From Craterostigma plantagineum (lineage: Eukaryota; Streptophyta; Magnoliopsida; Lamiales; Linderniaceae), in assembly GCA_027422505.1 (NCBI GenBank), contig JAPQWV010001550.1:1-64000 (forward strand): DNA of 64,000 nucleotides, in the 5' to 3' direction. The notes under the pieces are model-generated. The model had not been told where the DNA came from. It made no database searches and worked only from the letters and a program-made list of their open reading frames with translations. Both the position numbers and the translations under genes were made by a program. Shown piece by piece: positions 12,973 through 27,780 of the stretch (within the stretch, counting starts at the first letter, position 1; each line of letters opens with the position of its first letter).

Positions 12973-15609
12973 TTTTATTTCTATTTTTTTGTGGTATTTT
13001 CTCTCTTTTTCGTCAAATCAACTTTTCGTCGATCGAAGGTACATTAAAGCAGTCACAGTCTTTAAATACTATGTTGAGTGTTAAGAAGCAGACAAATAAA
13101 TACAGGTAGCAACTAGCAATTTACAATATTACAAGACAACTGTTTTCTATTGTCAAGGGGCGATGACCTAGTAAGCGTTAATAAGTTGGGGTTATTTAAT
13201 GTTTTTTGGTATGTGGGAACATGTGGGAATATTAATTAATATTCATAAGTTTGAAACATGTTGAATTATTATTGGTTGTAGATTGCTAACCGAAGACTAA
13301 CAGGGGTACATTGTTGACTCTTGAAAGTTTTGAAGCTTTGACTGATATTCTTAAATTTTGTTGGGCAATACTAAATTTCTTTTATCATCTGTGGGAATCA
13401 TAATTCATATCATGTATATAATGATATTGCTTCTTTCAGATATAGAGATACTTAGGTTTAGAGAAGATATAGAGAACTCTAAGAGGCGTTCGTCTTCAAC
13501 GGAATATCTAGAGACAGAGAAAGATATAACGGGGCATTATAATGAGATATAGAATATAAATATATTTACACACACATAGAAGATAGATTAGATAAATAGA
13601 TAATTAAATAAGATAGATAGATTGAGAGGGGGCCAAACGATACTATATTGAATGTGACAACTGAGCCAACAGACATATGAATAACCAGGGGCTGCATTTT
13701 TAACCTAAATGGATCAAACAAAATACAAACAAATATATCGTCCAACAATTTTGTTTATGGTACTTTGACCTCAGCAAACAAAATTTATGATTTGACACGA
13801 AAACCCCTTCGAGCAGATTCGATCTACACGAAAGAACATATTTGATTTTAATCGTCGATTGGGTAGATATATATTCTAACTTCTGTTAATGTTATTGTTC
13901 ATTAGTTAAATAATCGTTTCTGTCATCGTATGTGTGACGACAAAGTAATTTTCTTTCCCCGTTTCACTTCATTCTATACATAATGAGTGTTGAAAACAAT
14001 TTCGTACGGCGATCTTACAAGAATCATATGGAAAGTACAATGCACTTATGCCAAGTAACACAATTTCATACAACTACCAGACAAGAATATGTAATGAAAA
14101 ATCATTTGATTAGATCCAAACTAGTCGAGCTTCTAATTCAAACCTATAAACTCGCCTATCATTTCACCTTTTTTTTGTCAATGCAAAGTTATAGAATTTC
14201 ATTGCCATGTTCCCACTAATAAAGATATGCATGTGTTTACGTCACGCTTTGATTCTCAGAATCTTAGTTTTTTTCTTCTTAAAAAGTAGCTATTATTACG
14301 TGTACACTTGTCAGATCTGACCAAGAGTGGAGAAAACCATACTTTCTAGCGATAACCATAGCATTTTACTTTTCCTAATTTGTTTATGTTAGTGTTTTGG
14401 CAGGTAAATAATAGGTGACACTTGTCACCCAATCTTAGTATCCCCTTTTTTACTATTGGCGTATTTTTTCTTGACGAAGTTTATTACTTCTAATCGATCG
14501 ATGAAGGACAAAGATTCGCATCTTTTCATTACAATAAGAAGGATTTCCAATGTCTTTATCTTCCATCCACATTGTGTGACTAGATTTGCCCTTCTTTAGC
14601 ATAAATCTATCCGATCATATAAAAATATATTTCTTTTTAAGTATGTGGATAAGTACGTACTGTTGAGTTCTGTAACCACCATTCCATATTAATCTAAATC
14701 TTTAATAATTTACTTTTAGGCTAAGATCTTAATGAAAAAACAAAATTCAGAATCACCAAGCACTCACATATAATTATATAACACATGCCATTATGGCATT
14801 GCGAGTTCATACTTGGAAGTCTTCTGAAGGAGCTTGAAGATGATGGTGGTCAAAGATGATGACGATGATGATGATGATGATGATGATGATGATATATATG
14901 TGAAGTCTCAAGCGAAGTGCAGTTATTATATGAGAACCATGAAGATGCTTAAGCAATGGTAATAATCCATATCCATCTCTTTCGGTGGAACACAAACAGA
15001 TTGAGGCAAGTCAGTAAAGGCAAAGGGAAGGTGACGCCTTTCTTCCAGGATTTTCCATTTCTATTTCGAATTACCTCAATTATTATCATGTACTAAATAT
15101 CGCATTTTAATGTGGTCACGTTCGTGTGTAATATTAAACATGATGATCTATATTTTAATTGCATCAGCTATGGCTTCTCTTCTGTATGAGATCTCGTCGC
15201 TAGCTCGCTTTGTTCTAAGATAACATTTTATTACGAAGTAAACTTTCCCCGTGAAGAACGATTAGGTTTTTAGCTTGTCGTGAACATAAATAGTTCAATC
15301 AAAAATCGTAAATGCTTTTGCAATCACGTTAAATTTGAAATTCGACTGTCGACATCCCTATTTCGTAATTGTTGAAAAATAAGATCAACTAAACTAAGAA
15401 TATTCAAGAAGATAAAAAAAAAAAAAAAAGAAACAAAATAAAAAAAAGAGCGCTTACAAAATTATAATTCAGAAATGTAATGGAATGGAAGACGATAGTG
15501 CCACGACTCCACCGTTGTTCACCGCTTTAAAGAGTTGGACAATAATAACCCTCTGATCGCTTCTTCTTCTTCACCACGTCACTATTCATAAACACCGCCG
15601 AGAAAAAAA
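12973..15609. other. Intergenic, divergent promoters
   Basis: Spacer between leftward MYB A and rightward SDHAF2, so it should hold both promoters. It includes a GAT microsatellite near 14857-14893 and a poly-A tract near 15415-15430. Small open frames (12924-13109, 13358-13552, 13566-13748, 13983-14219) lack recognisable domains. Confidence 0.5.
14857..14893. repeat. GAT trinucleotide microsatellite
   Basis: About eleven near-perfect tandem gat units with one interruption, followed by atatat. It lies in a spacer, so it has no coding consequence. Confidence 0.85.
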
Positions 15610-16826
15610 ATGGCGATTTGAGAAGAGCCCTAGTTTGCGGAATTCCTCGTTTGCTCATCTCTAATCGGACCTCTGCTCCCAATGCACATCCTTTACAGGT
15701 ATCCATCTCTTGCATATTCGGATTTGGTTAATTTTTTTGTTTTCCTGTTATAATCTATCTTGGTTTATTTGTGATTTCAATTAGGCCTGCGTTGAGTTAC
15801 CTTTCACGTTCCTTTTCGTCGAATGGGAGCTCCCAAATAATTGATGTCGATCTGTCGGACGAGGAAAGCAAAAGACGGCTCTTCAACAGGTGATTTACGA
15901 TGTCTAGATTTGATTTTTCCATTGGGAGGAAATTTTACTTTAATTTGCGTTGTCGTGATTTCTCTAGGTTGTTGTACAGGAGTAAGCAAAGAGGCTTCTT
16001 GGAATTGGATTTGGTTTTGGGAAAATGGGTTGAGGATCATATCCACTCAATGGACGAAAATGGGATTAAATCACTTGTTCACGTCCTTGACCTCGTATGA
16101 TTCTTCTGATCGAAATTGTTCTGTTGTGTTCTGTGTATGCATAGTTGCTACCTTTTCTTTGCTTCCCCTTGGGATTTCTGGAAAAAGGTGTTCAATTGCT
16201 GCTAATAGAGCCACTGATCATTGCATTTACCCCTTTGATTTGCCGAAATGGGGGATATTGTATTGATGACATGATACGTATTTTCTGGCTAGATGATCTG
16301 TACCTTCATTTTCAAATGCTGCTCTGTGTCTTTGGAGATTTTAAATGTTGCTGCTACCTTTGATGTTATCTAGCTCCATCTATCCTTATGAAGCCATTTT
16401 TGCTCTTTGCTTTCTTTAATATATCTTTTTCCATTTTCCAGTAACTCACGATGGTACCAATTTGGTCAATGGATCCCATGATTGTTTTTGTTCGACATTG
16501 ATTTAGATCATGTCTTGTCTCATCTGCAGGAAAATCCAGATCTTTGGAAATGGCTTAGCGGCCAAGAACAACCTCCACAAGAACTTAGCCAGAATCCTGT
16601 GAGAACACCAACACATCAATTCAGCTCAGCTTTCTCTAACCACAATTTATGTTCTAAAAGTTGCAACTTTATCTTCCTTAGGTATTCGTGTCCGTAAAGG
16701 ATGAAGTCACTCAGAATCTCGACAAACACGCCGCGCCAGAAACCCGCGCCAACCAGGACAATCTTGGGTAGAGGCTGGGATGACTTTAGAAAGGGTCGAG
16801 ACGGCCCAGTCTCGGGCAATCAGTAG
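15610..16826 (+). CDS. SDHAF2: Succinate dehydrogenase assembly factor 2 (SDHAF2)
   Basis: Small mitochondrial matrix protein needed to attach FAD covalently to the flavoprotein subunit of complex II. Exon 2 (about 15785-15890) gives LSRSFSSNG, IIDVDLSDEESKRRLFNR. Exon 3 (15967-16094) gives LLYRSKQRGFLELDLVLGKW, then VEDHIHSMDENGIKSLVHVL, the conserved helical core. Exon 4 (16530-16599) gives ENPDLWKWLSGQEQPPQEL. The last exon (16682-16826) gives VSVKDEVTQNLDKHAAPETR and the C-terminal GWDDFRKGRDGPVSGNQ once the frame is followed across two missing bases near 16755 and 16770. The ATG at 15610 opens a presequence (LRRALVCGIPRLLISNR) that is out of frame by a base. An in-frame ATG at 15682 is an alternative start. 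Identity is secure; the start is not. Confidence 0.9.
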
Positions 16827-17424
16827 CTCGATAAACAGAACTTTATCATGAAATTACTAAGTGGTATAACTACAACGTGATAGTACCACGTTTGTTCCTA
16901 CATAAGGAGTGAATAAATGAATCTTGAACTCTGAGTGAATTTGTATGGTGGACACAGATCAGAGTATGGTGTTTTCCTCTCCTCTCCTCTCCTCTCCTCT
17001 CCTCTCCTCTCTCTATAGTCTATATGTATGCTTTCCTTACAATCTCGAATTTTGTCGTCATTCTCCATCATAATACGTTTCAAGAAACAGAGTATCCATT
17101 CTTTTTTCGAAGGACAGAGTATCCATTCTTAGAAGGAAGTTGATACGAAACAAGAGGACTGAGCGCCGACAATCAGTTCTATATATGTGGATTTCTTGTG
17201 AAATATAATTGTTTGTAGTTTGCAAAATCATTTATTAAGAAATAAAAAGCCCACTTTCATAATTCATTACGAGCTCACTTCTCCGAGTCTTTTCCTCCTC
17301 CATCCACTGTGATGATGTCAGTCAAAGATCTCATTTTTAACTCCCATCGCAAACAAAGCTTCGACCTTTGCACCTCGCAAGCTGCGATCTTTCCCTACGC
17401 CGCCATTATAAAGGCTCGAATGAC
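16827..17424. other. Short spacer with pentanucleotide repeat
   Basis: 3' flank of SDHAF2 and promoter of PIG-F. It holds a (CTCTC)n tract near 16977-17011 and a 16-base direct duplication, cagagtatccattctt, twice between 17080 and 17130. No gene is seen. Confidence 0.55.
16977..17011. repeat. CTCTC pentanucleotide microsatellite
   Basis: Six to seven tandem ctctc units, perfect except at the edges, located 150 bases downstream of the SDHAF2 stop. Confidence 0.85.
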
Positions 17425-18912
17425 ATGAAAATGGCGTCTGATTTGTTCTCATTGCCACTGAAGGTGCTTTTACTGCATCTCACTTGTGGGCTCGACTTAG
17501 CATCAGCTTTCTTGGGTCATGGGTGCCAGGAATCTTTATTCTTACACGCTCGTTAAAAGTCCCTCGCAAACACTTTCTATAGTATGGGTATGTACTATGT
17601 ATGTTAGTCAGCACTCGTTCATTTCAATTTCGCTGCCCTGTGCGAGAAATGATGATTTGTGTTGACATTCAGGTTGTGGAGGCTTTGATTGTTACTCTTA
17701 TGTTACAGGTTTTTCGGTCTCAATCCGAAATGCAGCGTAGTCGCTTCTATTTTATGGCTTAGCTTGCAAATTACCTTTCTTACTTTCCGAAAAAAATCAC
17801 CTTGTTATTGTATTTCTTTCAGTATGTCAAAGCTGTGGCAAGAGGATTGATGGTTGTCCTATTGGTTAAGTAAGTGCCATTGTTGATGATATGCTTGGTG
17901 TTCGACATCCTTGTTTGATAACTGTATACTTAAATGGTAATCTTTGTGTGCATCTTTTATCAGTATGGTGTATTCTTTCTGTGCAACATTCTCTCTACTA
18001 CCATGATAGGATAGAGTCTTATTACAGGAGCTGTACTGAATGGACTTGGAGCAATTCTGCTGGGGGGTTTGAATTCGGTATGTGATCTTTTTCCGTTCTC
18101 TGTAATGTTTTTCAGCATCGATGATTCGTAATATTTGGCGCGGTGATTATTAATCTCTTCTTCGAGTGCATACATTCTTTGGTGTGCAATGTGCTTATAC
18201 AAAGTAACGAAAACTCCAACCTCAGCAGTGATTACACAGGGAATAACTAGATTCTTACGTACTTGTACTTTTCACTTCACTTACAAAATACGGTTCACCG
18301 GGCTCTTCTTATGTCAGTATTCACAGTGCGTACTTGACTTTAAAGAGCGTATCGAATTATCAATCGCCGTTGCCTCTCCGACACATCGATTTTTATGCAC
18401 ATAATCAGCTTAAATGCAACTTCTTCGCAGTTTGTCCCTGCTGCTTCTGTATTTGGTTCATCTTCGACCAATTGGCTCAGAGTATTCTCTCCGACAAGGT
18501 AAAATTTATCCCTTCATCCCATTCGCTATTTTCGTTTCGATCGCAGCAACCATACTATGACCTCGAAGTTTCACTTCAAAACTGATCGCTATTTCTCGGG
18601 TTTTTTTTCGCCTGCAGCTTAACTACACCATAGATTATACGATTTCTTTCCTGCTCACAGAGCTATCATTGGAGCATGGCTCAGCGCCTGGCCCATGCCC
18701 TCGACCGGGAAACCCCTTTGGCAGGTCAGCCCAGAAAACTTTTCTTTCTAACATATTGGATTTCTTAGTCCTAAAAACGACGGCATACGTCGATAATCTC
18801 ATCATATTCGCAGGAATGGGCAATTTGTGTAGCCATTCTCGGCTACGCACTTGGAATGTTAACATCCCTCGCATTCGCCTTCTTACATAGCCAACACCAC
18901 GTATTAAAGTAG
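17425..18912 (+). CDS. PIGF: GPI ethanolamine-phosphate transfer protein PIG-F
   Basis: Multi-pass ER membrane protein that stabilises the enzymes adding phosphoethanolamine to the GPI-anchor precursor. The likely start is MKMASDLFSLPLKVLLLHL at 17425, leading into TCGLDLASAF and, after one missing base near 17513, RNLYSYTLVKSPSQTLSIVW. Further exons give VVEALIVTLM, YVKAVARGLMVVLL, GAVLNGLGAILLGGLNS, a segment ending RALLMSVFT, VPAASVFGSSSTNWLRVFS, PAHRAIIGAWLSAWPMP, and EWAICVAILGYALGMLTSLA before HHVLK and the stop. These match the PIG-F family in order, including the diagnostic PAASVFGSS and AHxAIIGAW segments. Additional single-base breaks lie around 18650 and 18705. Exon ends in the middle are approximate. 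Confidence 0.83.
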
Positions 18913-19016
18913 ATTGAGATAAGTCCACATACGTTCTACGCTCAAGAGAAACTTGCATGTCATTAGTATTCATTACACGAAAAAGAGCGAAAAAAAACAA
19001 TAGCCTTTTTTTTTCT

Positions 19017-20801
<1,785 letters not shown>

Positions 20802-22040
20802 TTATTTCTTGGTGCGCTTCTATGAGAAAAACGAGAGATATTATATATATGGTTGTAGGTGGTCGATGATCAAAATTATAAAACTAAATATTAAGGTAGC
20901 TATATATTTGTTTTTGGAAGCATATCTTTGATGTAGACCAAAGCGACGTCGTGATGATGATGATGATGAGCCTCACTATAGAATAGGTAGTGGCGGGTGT
21001 TAAGGTTGGGTTGAATGTGGGGTTATATAAATATATATATATATTGAAGAATTATCATCCAATAATAGACGGTACAAGAGACTTACCTACCACGAGTAAT
21101 ATCAAGAATAGTGATTATTAATTATTAAAGAATCCGCCACATTTTATGGGTGAGGTAATGAATTATAGAAAGATTTATGATATATGAAAAGATGTTTAAA
21201 AACTAAACTAGGAAACTCAAAATAAATTAAGATAATGATTATGTTATGGGTGGCAAGAAAGTATTCACCCGACTTTAGGTCAAGGGAGTTGGTGAGGTGG
21301 TGACCAAATAAAAAGGGTATTATTTTAAATCTTTCACCAACTATTACACAAACCCATTAAGGTCGAGTGGGCCCCCCTTCGTAGTTGTTGGGGGTTGGTG
21401 TACTGAAAATAAAAGATAAAAGAAAAATTAAAAACTTGTTTACAGATGGTTCGGATTTAGGGTCACGGATTTTGACCCGATCCAACTTCGTAGTTAACCA
21501 GTTGCGTGTGACTTTTTTAAATAAATAACACATCCTATTAGAATTTACTTTATTACGATTTCAGCAGTCCATTTTACTTTATTACTGATAACAAATGAGG
21601 GTGTCGTATAATATGGACATGTTATTTTCTTCCATGCACAGTCCAAGTCTGCTTTGCCGACTCAATTATCTCAAGTTTGAAAATTTCATAAATATATATG
21701 CAGACAGGTGATTTGAGTACATATTACATAATTTGTTTTCTTGTGGTGATCTAAACCAGACAGTCAATTATAGGATCTGATATGTCACGTTCATCGCAGC
21801 TGTTTGAAAAATAAATCGCATGAATTACAAGAAATACAAGAATTAGTAGATTTATATCATTTAATCAGCTTTGGTTGAGGAAATGATGTCGTCCTACAAT
21901 TTATGATAATCCAGTCGGCCCGTTGTTGTGCATTATCAATATGTGTCGTCGTATTTATTTTTTTTTATAAGTTAATATCCTAATTATACATCCTATATAT
22001 AGACATATCAAACATATATAAAAGGGTATATTTGAATTCA

Positions 22041-22396
22041 AGTCCTATAAAGTTTTAAATTAGGTTTCAGACCTTGTCAGAAAAAATATGTTTTAAAGGA
22101 CGCAATTTCTGTAAAATTTAGAGATAATGAGCTAAATTTGAAAAACTGTTATAAAAATGTTGATGAACTGGTATCGGTGATCGTTTTGTGGTATTTGTAG
22201 ACAATGAATTGGTACTACAGAACAATGAAGTGCAGATATTATTATTTTGTTTCTCATAAGAAACTCAAATCATCTGGAAGCCTCCTGCCTATGCAGCAAC
22301 AACCTTTACAATGGGGTCCATAAAACTAATTTTTTCCGTCAGGTCTTGAATCTTAAGTGAAAATTTTTGATGGGGCTTAAAATGAACATTTCCCTT
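22041..22396. repeat. Dispersed inverted-repeat element, copy B
   Basis: Left end: ggtttcagaccttgtcagaa, then a ttttaaaggac stretch. The interior has tgaactggtatcgg and fragments of the 21-base unit (ttggtactacagaacaatga). The right end approaches cgtcaggtcttgaatctta in inverted orientation. It lies about 40 bases from copy C. Confidence 0.65.
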
Positions 22397-22435
22397 AAAA
22401 AAAATTAGTATAAAATTAAGGTGTAATTACGTGTC

Positions 22436-22800
22436 AGGTCCAAAAACATGTTTTAAGTTAGATTTCAGGACCCTGTCAGAAATTTTTTTGGGTTATAGAC
22501 CGATATGTATGAAATTTAGAGATAAGGATCCAGCGTTATAGAGTGTATATGCACTGGTATCGGACGATGGCTTTGTGTATTTCAGAGCACATAAGTGATG
22601 CTGCATAAAATGAAGCGGTAATGCGAAACAATAAAGTGGTGCCGCAGAACGATGAATCGGTACTGGAGAACATTGAAGCGGTACTGCAGGTCCGCGAAGT
22701 GTTACTACATGTCCATGAAGTTGTACTGAAAACACTTAAGTGTATCGGGTCCTAAACCCTAAAAGTTTTCTGACAGGACTCTTAAATCTTAACTTTAAAA
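22436..22800. repeat. Dispersed inverted-repeat element, copy C
   Basis: Best preserved termini of the family. The left arm reads gttttaagttagatttcagg then accctgtcagaaa. The right arm, reverse-complemented, reads gttttaaagttaagatttaa then gagtcctgtcagaaaa and continues into agggtttaggac. That gives an inverted repeat of roughly 55-60 bases. The interior has four or five degenerate gaagcggtactgcag units in the opposite orientation to copy A. Confidence 0.75.
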
Positions 22801-23118
22801 CCCCTAAAATTAAATGAGTTGGTGGAAAGCATACTAAATCATTAATCACCCACGTGGATTGTGTCATGGGCCTCGAGCGGCTTTCTAGACTAGTAGTACG
22901 TTATGGCCCACTAACTAAATTGAGCTCATGACTATCTAATGTGGTTAGTGAAACTTAATTAAATGTAATTTGAGACGTTGCTTGTCAGTTTAATTGAGAT
23001 GTTTTATCAATGGAACATACAAGATGCTTCGAATTCTAAGCTATTTTAATTAGAGACTTCCCAATTTATACGATCTCTGGGATGACTCATCGCAAAATGA
23101 AATAAGGGAAGATACGTG

Positions 23119-23463
23119 TCAAAATTCTCCGAAGTCTTGATAGCGCTTTTGAATGATGGATTGCAATTTGGAACATTTGATCTTTACTGTTATAATAATA
23201 AATAATAATAAAATAATAAACAACGCCGCAGCTGGCCTAAAAAAAAATCGCAAATCATAGTCATCGATCGTCACTTGAAGCTCATCATTGCTAGAAGGAT
23301 TGAAGCTCGTAATCTCTCGAGCAGGTAGAAATTCGGTGAAAACATCGATCAGTGGTGCATCCATCAACTCGAAATTTCCAATCGTAGATTTCTTGCCCCT
23401 TTTTATCATTTTTTTTTTTGTTTGAGCCGATTGTTTGCTGCTTTCGTAAGTTGAACCTTGCAA
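23119..23463 (-). other. Unassigned 114-codon open frame
   Basis: I do not recognise this protein. It has a lysine-rich start (TKKKMIKRGKK), a middle with FELMDAPLIDVFTEFLPARE and a C-terminal hydrophobic stretch encoded by an AT-rich ataataat tract (LFIILLLFIIIT). The hydrophobic part is probably low-complexity DNA read as codons. It could be a gene relic or chance. Confidence 0.2.
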
Positions 23464-23949
23464 TAACCCTCAGCTCGTGTGTTCTTGCTTTGGTTGACCT
23501 GGTTTTACATCGTGTTTATGCTTCAAATGTTGAAGTTATATGGAACAGTGGTAGTGCCTATTCTGTGTTTATCTTGTTAAAAGATGTGTCTTGAAAGTTA
23601 TAGGATTGATATTTACAACAATAGGGGTTCGTTCATATTTTCTAGAATGTGCTATTTCCAAGATTGGCAGCGGTGTTGAAGTAAAGATAGATGTTATATG
23701 TTTTTGATATAGTATTATGAGGTGAAGAACAGATTTTTGGGCCGTTGGGACGGGTTACTTCAACGATTTGTACTGCCGCGGGTGATGGTGATTCACTTAG
23801 AATCTTGGGACCATCGATTTTTTTTTTTTTTTTTTTGTTTTTTCGGGGAACATTGGCCTGAGAATGAAGACTAGGTAAATTCCAACGGTTAGCGCAATAG
23901 CCTAACCACGTCAACTGGTTCTTCAACCACACTAGTCTAGGTCCATGTT

Positions 23950-24055
23950 GACAAGCTTACTCAAGAAAATGTTGGCAAGGAGAGTCGATCATAACCTCTA
24001 TCCATAATCCTTGAGGCCTCAGCCTTGACCACTAGGTCATGACGTCATTGGCAAT
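23950..24055 (-). repeat. tRNA-derived SINE-like fragment
   Basis: On the minus strand the text tgacctagtggtcaaggctg resembles an internal polymerase III A box. About 35 bases on, gaggttatgatcgactctc resembles a B box (GGTTCGAnTC class). The spacing and order fit a tRNA-derived SINE. No clear target duplication is visible. Confidence 0.4.
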
Positions 24056-24528
24056 TACTTTTTTTATTGCGTCTATGTTTACTTGTTTCTTGGATGTGCT
24101 ATAGTTGCTAATATGGGATGATTTTTTATGGATATAGAAGAAGAATTTCAGTTATGTCCAAAATGCTACTTGGTTCATCTGATGATTAGAATGCTATTCT
24201 GATGATGTATTTACTACGTAATCATGAAGATAACTAATTACTATACATGTTCTGCCTTCTTGCCTATTCCTACCTTTGCAACAATAGTATGTCCTGTTAC
24301 TTATTAACATTAAGACTAGCCTGTATTAATGAGGGGAAAAATGGAAAATCCAAATAATGAGCTAGATGGACAAACTAATGGTTTTGCATTTTTCTATGGA
24401 ATGATTTCCTTATTTTAAAATCTGCTTTAATGAAGTTTAACACGTCAAGCTTGCTGTTTTTTGAAGTTATGGGGGTGCTACATTTCACATTCCTTTTATA
24501 TTATTATTATTTTTTTTTGCAGTTTAAC

Positions 24529-27333
24529 ATGGGGGTTTATTTAAGCACTCCCAAGACCGAAAAGGTTTCGGAAGATGGAGAAAATGAAAGACTTAGATAT
24601 GGATTATCCTCCATGCAGGGTTGGCGAGCAACGATGGAAGATGCTGTAAGAGATTAACTGAACTCTGTAAATTTGAGTTATAATCCAATGGGTTTCCCTG
24701 TCTATGCGTTGTGATGCATAGTCTTGTAAATTAGTCGTCGGTGCAGCTTTTCTTATGTTTATCTTCAGTGTAAATGATTTCTGTTTATGCTGTCATCTGG
24801 GCGTATGGGGTGTCGAATTACACATTTCCTATTGGTTATATAATCTCGACAATCAGACCTTAACAGTAACTCAACACAGAGAATAGTCTATGAATTTCCT
24901 TTTAGCCTCTCTGTCCGTCCCTCTTTCGTTAGTTACAACAATGACATAGTCCATGAGTCTGTAATCGCCTTGTTCATTATGACTTTCCCTTCAGGGAAAG
25001 AACAGTCATCAAGATTCTTTTTCTCATTTCTAAACTATTTATCCTGTTAATTTTTTATGCCTTGTTTTGTACTTGATTGGAGATGTTCTTCAGCATGCTG
25101 CTTATTGTAATTTGGATGGTTCCACCTCTTTCTTCGGTGTCTACGATGGCCATGGGGGTAAGCACAAGTCTTTGTTTCTCGAATATTCATGGAATCTCTC
25201 TCCTCTCTCTCTCTCTATATATATATCTATGTAAGTATAATATATATATATATATATATATATTTATATGGTCAATATCTGACGTTATGTAACGAATGAT
25301 TTCAGGCCCCGAAGTTTCGATATTTTGTGGAAAATTTCTCCATCAACAGATGCTGCAAGATGACGCTTACGCAGCTGGTGATTTGGCAACTGCTGTCAGA
25401 AAATCATTTCTCAGGTTTCCTTTTCCATTCATGCTCTGACATTTGTATGCACCAACACATTCTATAATATGCTGCAAACCACATGTACATGGTTCTCGAA
25501 AATATTTGCTGGAAGAACATATGTTTATCACCAGCTTCTGTGTTGTTTGCTTCATATTCGGAAAAGTTTCACATGGAAAACAAATGGTCAATATTCATGT
25601 TTCTTCTACTCGGGCTGTATTTAAGTTTTCAAAGGGGTGACCTAGCTGACAGAGCTTGGAAGCATGATGAATTTTCTTAAATTCTGCAGAATGGATGAAA
25701 TCATGTGTGGGAAGACTGGGCAGAAAGAGTTGGCATCTGTTAGGGATGAGCGTAGTGGTAGTCCAGCCAAGAATGACGAAGCAAGTGACCAAATAAGCTA
25801 CTTCAGATCTAAAGAGGTGTTTATTATCATTATATTCTGAACATAGTTTCTATTAGTAGGTTTAGTGATCATCAGTGTCAAACAGATTTGGTTATGATAC
25901 TTTAATGATATTCCATTCTATGTTGAAAAGTGAAATATTTCATGTCACATTTTCTAATGCAGAGGCATCATAAGGGTTACAAGGGACCAAGTGCTGGAAC
26001 CACTGCATGTGTAGCAATTATTCGAAACAATCAATTGCTTGTCGCGAATGCTGGTGACTCTCGGTGTGTCCTATCTCAGAAGGGGCAGGTGGGTATCTTC
26101 TTTATTTCATCAGAGCGTGGCGTGTATCGTTTTCTTTTTTCTGATTCCCTTTCTGTGAATACTGATGGACTTTTACATGTTAAGACCTTTCTTAAAATTA
26201 TGAATAAAAATACGCTCAATGTAAGAATTGAAAGTTACACTTTATAAATTCTGTTTCCACATCTTAAGGTTTTGACTTCTGTGACCATGTCAATACCACG
26301 TGCATGAAGTAAAACTTTATAAGTGATCAATCATTCTTCAGGCCCGTGAATTATCCAAGGATCATAAACCAGACCTTGCAGATGAGAGAAGAAGAATACT
26401 GGAAGCTGGTGGATTTGTTCAATTTGGACGGGTTAATGGGAGCCTTAATTTGTCCAGAGCCATTGGTGAATAAAATACAGTTTTGATCCGAACTGTATTA
26501 TATAATGGAATTATTTATCCTATCCTGTTTCTTTTATTCATATTTTAGGTGATATGGAAATGAAGCAAAATAAATCATTGCCTGCAGAAGAGCAAATTGT
26601 TACAGCAAACCCTGATATAATAACAGTATGTGGAACTCTATCCTCGTCTACTAAGTGTAATACCATGATGCATGTATGAGATCAAATCGTCAATTCATTT
26701 CTCTTCATCATACTTTCCTTGTATGGAAAGTAGACTAGAACGTCATTTGGGTTACACATTAAAGAGAAACGACATCTACTTTTCAGCTGCAATATGTTTG
26801 GTTTGTGGCCTCTGTAGATGATGATTCATTTTCCCTGTTCGTATGCATTGGGCCTCTGATTAACTTTTAAGCAGCTATATCTGTTGAAGTAACACACTTG
26901 TTATTTGTTCGCAGGTTGAGCTTTCTGAAGATGATGATTTTCTCATAATAGCCTGTGATGGGATATGGTAAGTCTGCTGCCTTTGTTCAATATGGCACAT
27001 GCACTGACGTCATCGCTTCTGATTTTTCCTTATAATCTTCTCACCCTTTTCCTTTTCACAGGGATTGCTTGACAAGTCAGGAAGCTGTTGACTTCGTACA
27101 AGAACAATTGAAAACGGTATGTGCTTTGTCTATTACGTTTCAAATATGTCCTTATTTTTTATATAACATACGTGATTAAAGTGCAGGAAAACAAGCTATC
27201 TCTGATCTGCGAAAGAACTCTCGATCGATGTTTGGCCCCAACATCTGGGAAAGAAGGTTGTGACAACATGACGATGATTTTGGTGCAATTCAAGAAACCT
27301 TTCCAAACCGAAGCATCCTCCTCGTCCAAATAA
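24529..27333 (+). CDS. Protein phosphatase 2C, PP2C60/PP2C21-like
   Basis: Mg/Mn-dependent Ser/Thr phosphatase. Ten exons join without any frame break. Exon 1 begins [20 protein letters not shown], with a second-position Gly that may be myristoylated, then [17 protein letters not shown]. Exon 2 has the metal-binding [10 protein letters not shown]. Later exons give [77 protein letters not shown] and [15 protein letters not shown]. The metal ligands (DGHGG, DG of CDGIWD and the Asp of CDNMT) are all present. The order and spacing match the Arabidopsis PP2C60/PP2C21 subgroup, which is distinct from the ABA co-receptor clade A. The start was chosen at the Met after a pyrimidine tract and tag; the preceding 100 bases may be a leader intron. 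The specific substrate is unknown. Confidence 0.92.
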
Positions 27334-27780
27334 TAACCTCTTAAGTTTGGTACGTTGATTCTTACTTTTGGGGTAAGATATCGTCTCATAGTTTAAAAAT
27401 TCCTTGCCAGTTACTTCATGTTAGGACGCATCTTACCAAATTTTAGTATGCATCCATGTTCATAAACATGAATTGATACTTTAGTGGATGAGTTCTAAGG
27501 TTATACATACAGCTTGAAGAATAAAAATGAACGAGTCTTTCATGAAACTATCTATATATCTCTCCCGATCCTTGTCATCGAACCCAAGCACAAAGTACTT
27601 GAGAGCATTGCTCAGTTCGAGCTAACTTAAGTCAAATTAGTTGGGTGATTGCGAGATCTATATCTTTATATGATTGAGTTTGGGAGCTGCAAGAACAACA
27701 TATTGATGCCGTAGGCATAATAGATCCATATTCCACAAACTAGCTTAAAACAAGCCTCATATCGTCGGAAAGTTAACTTT

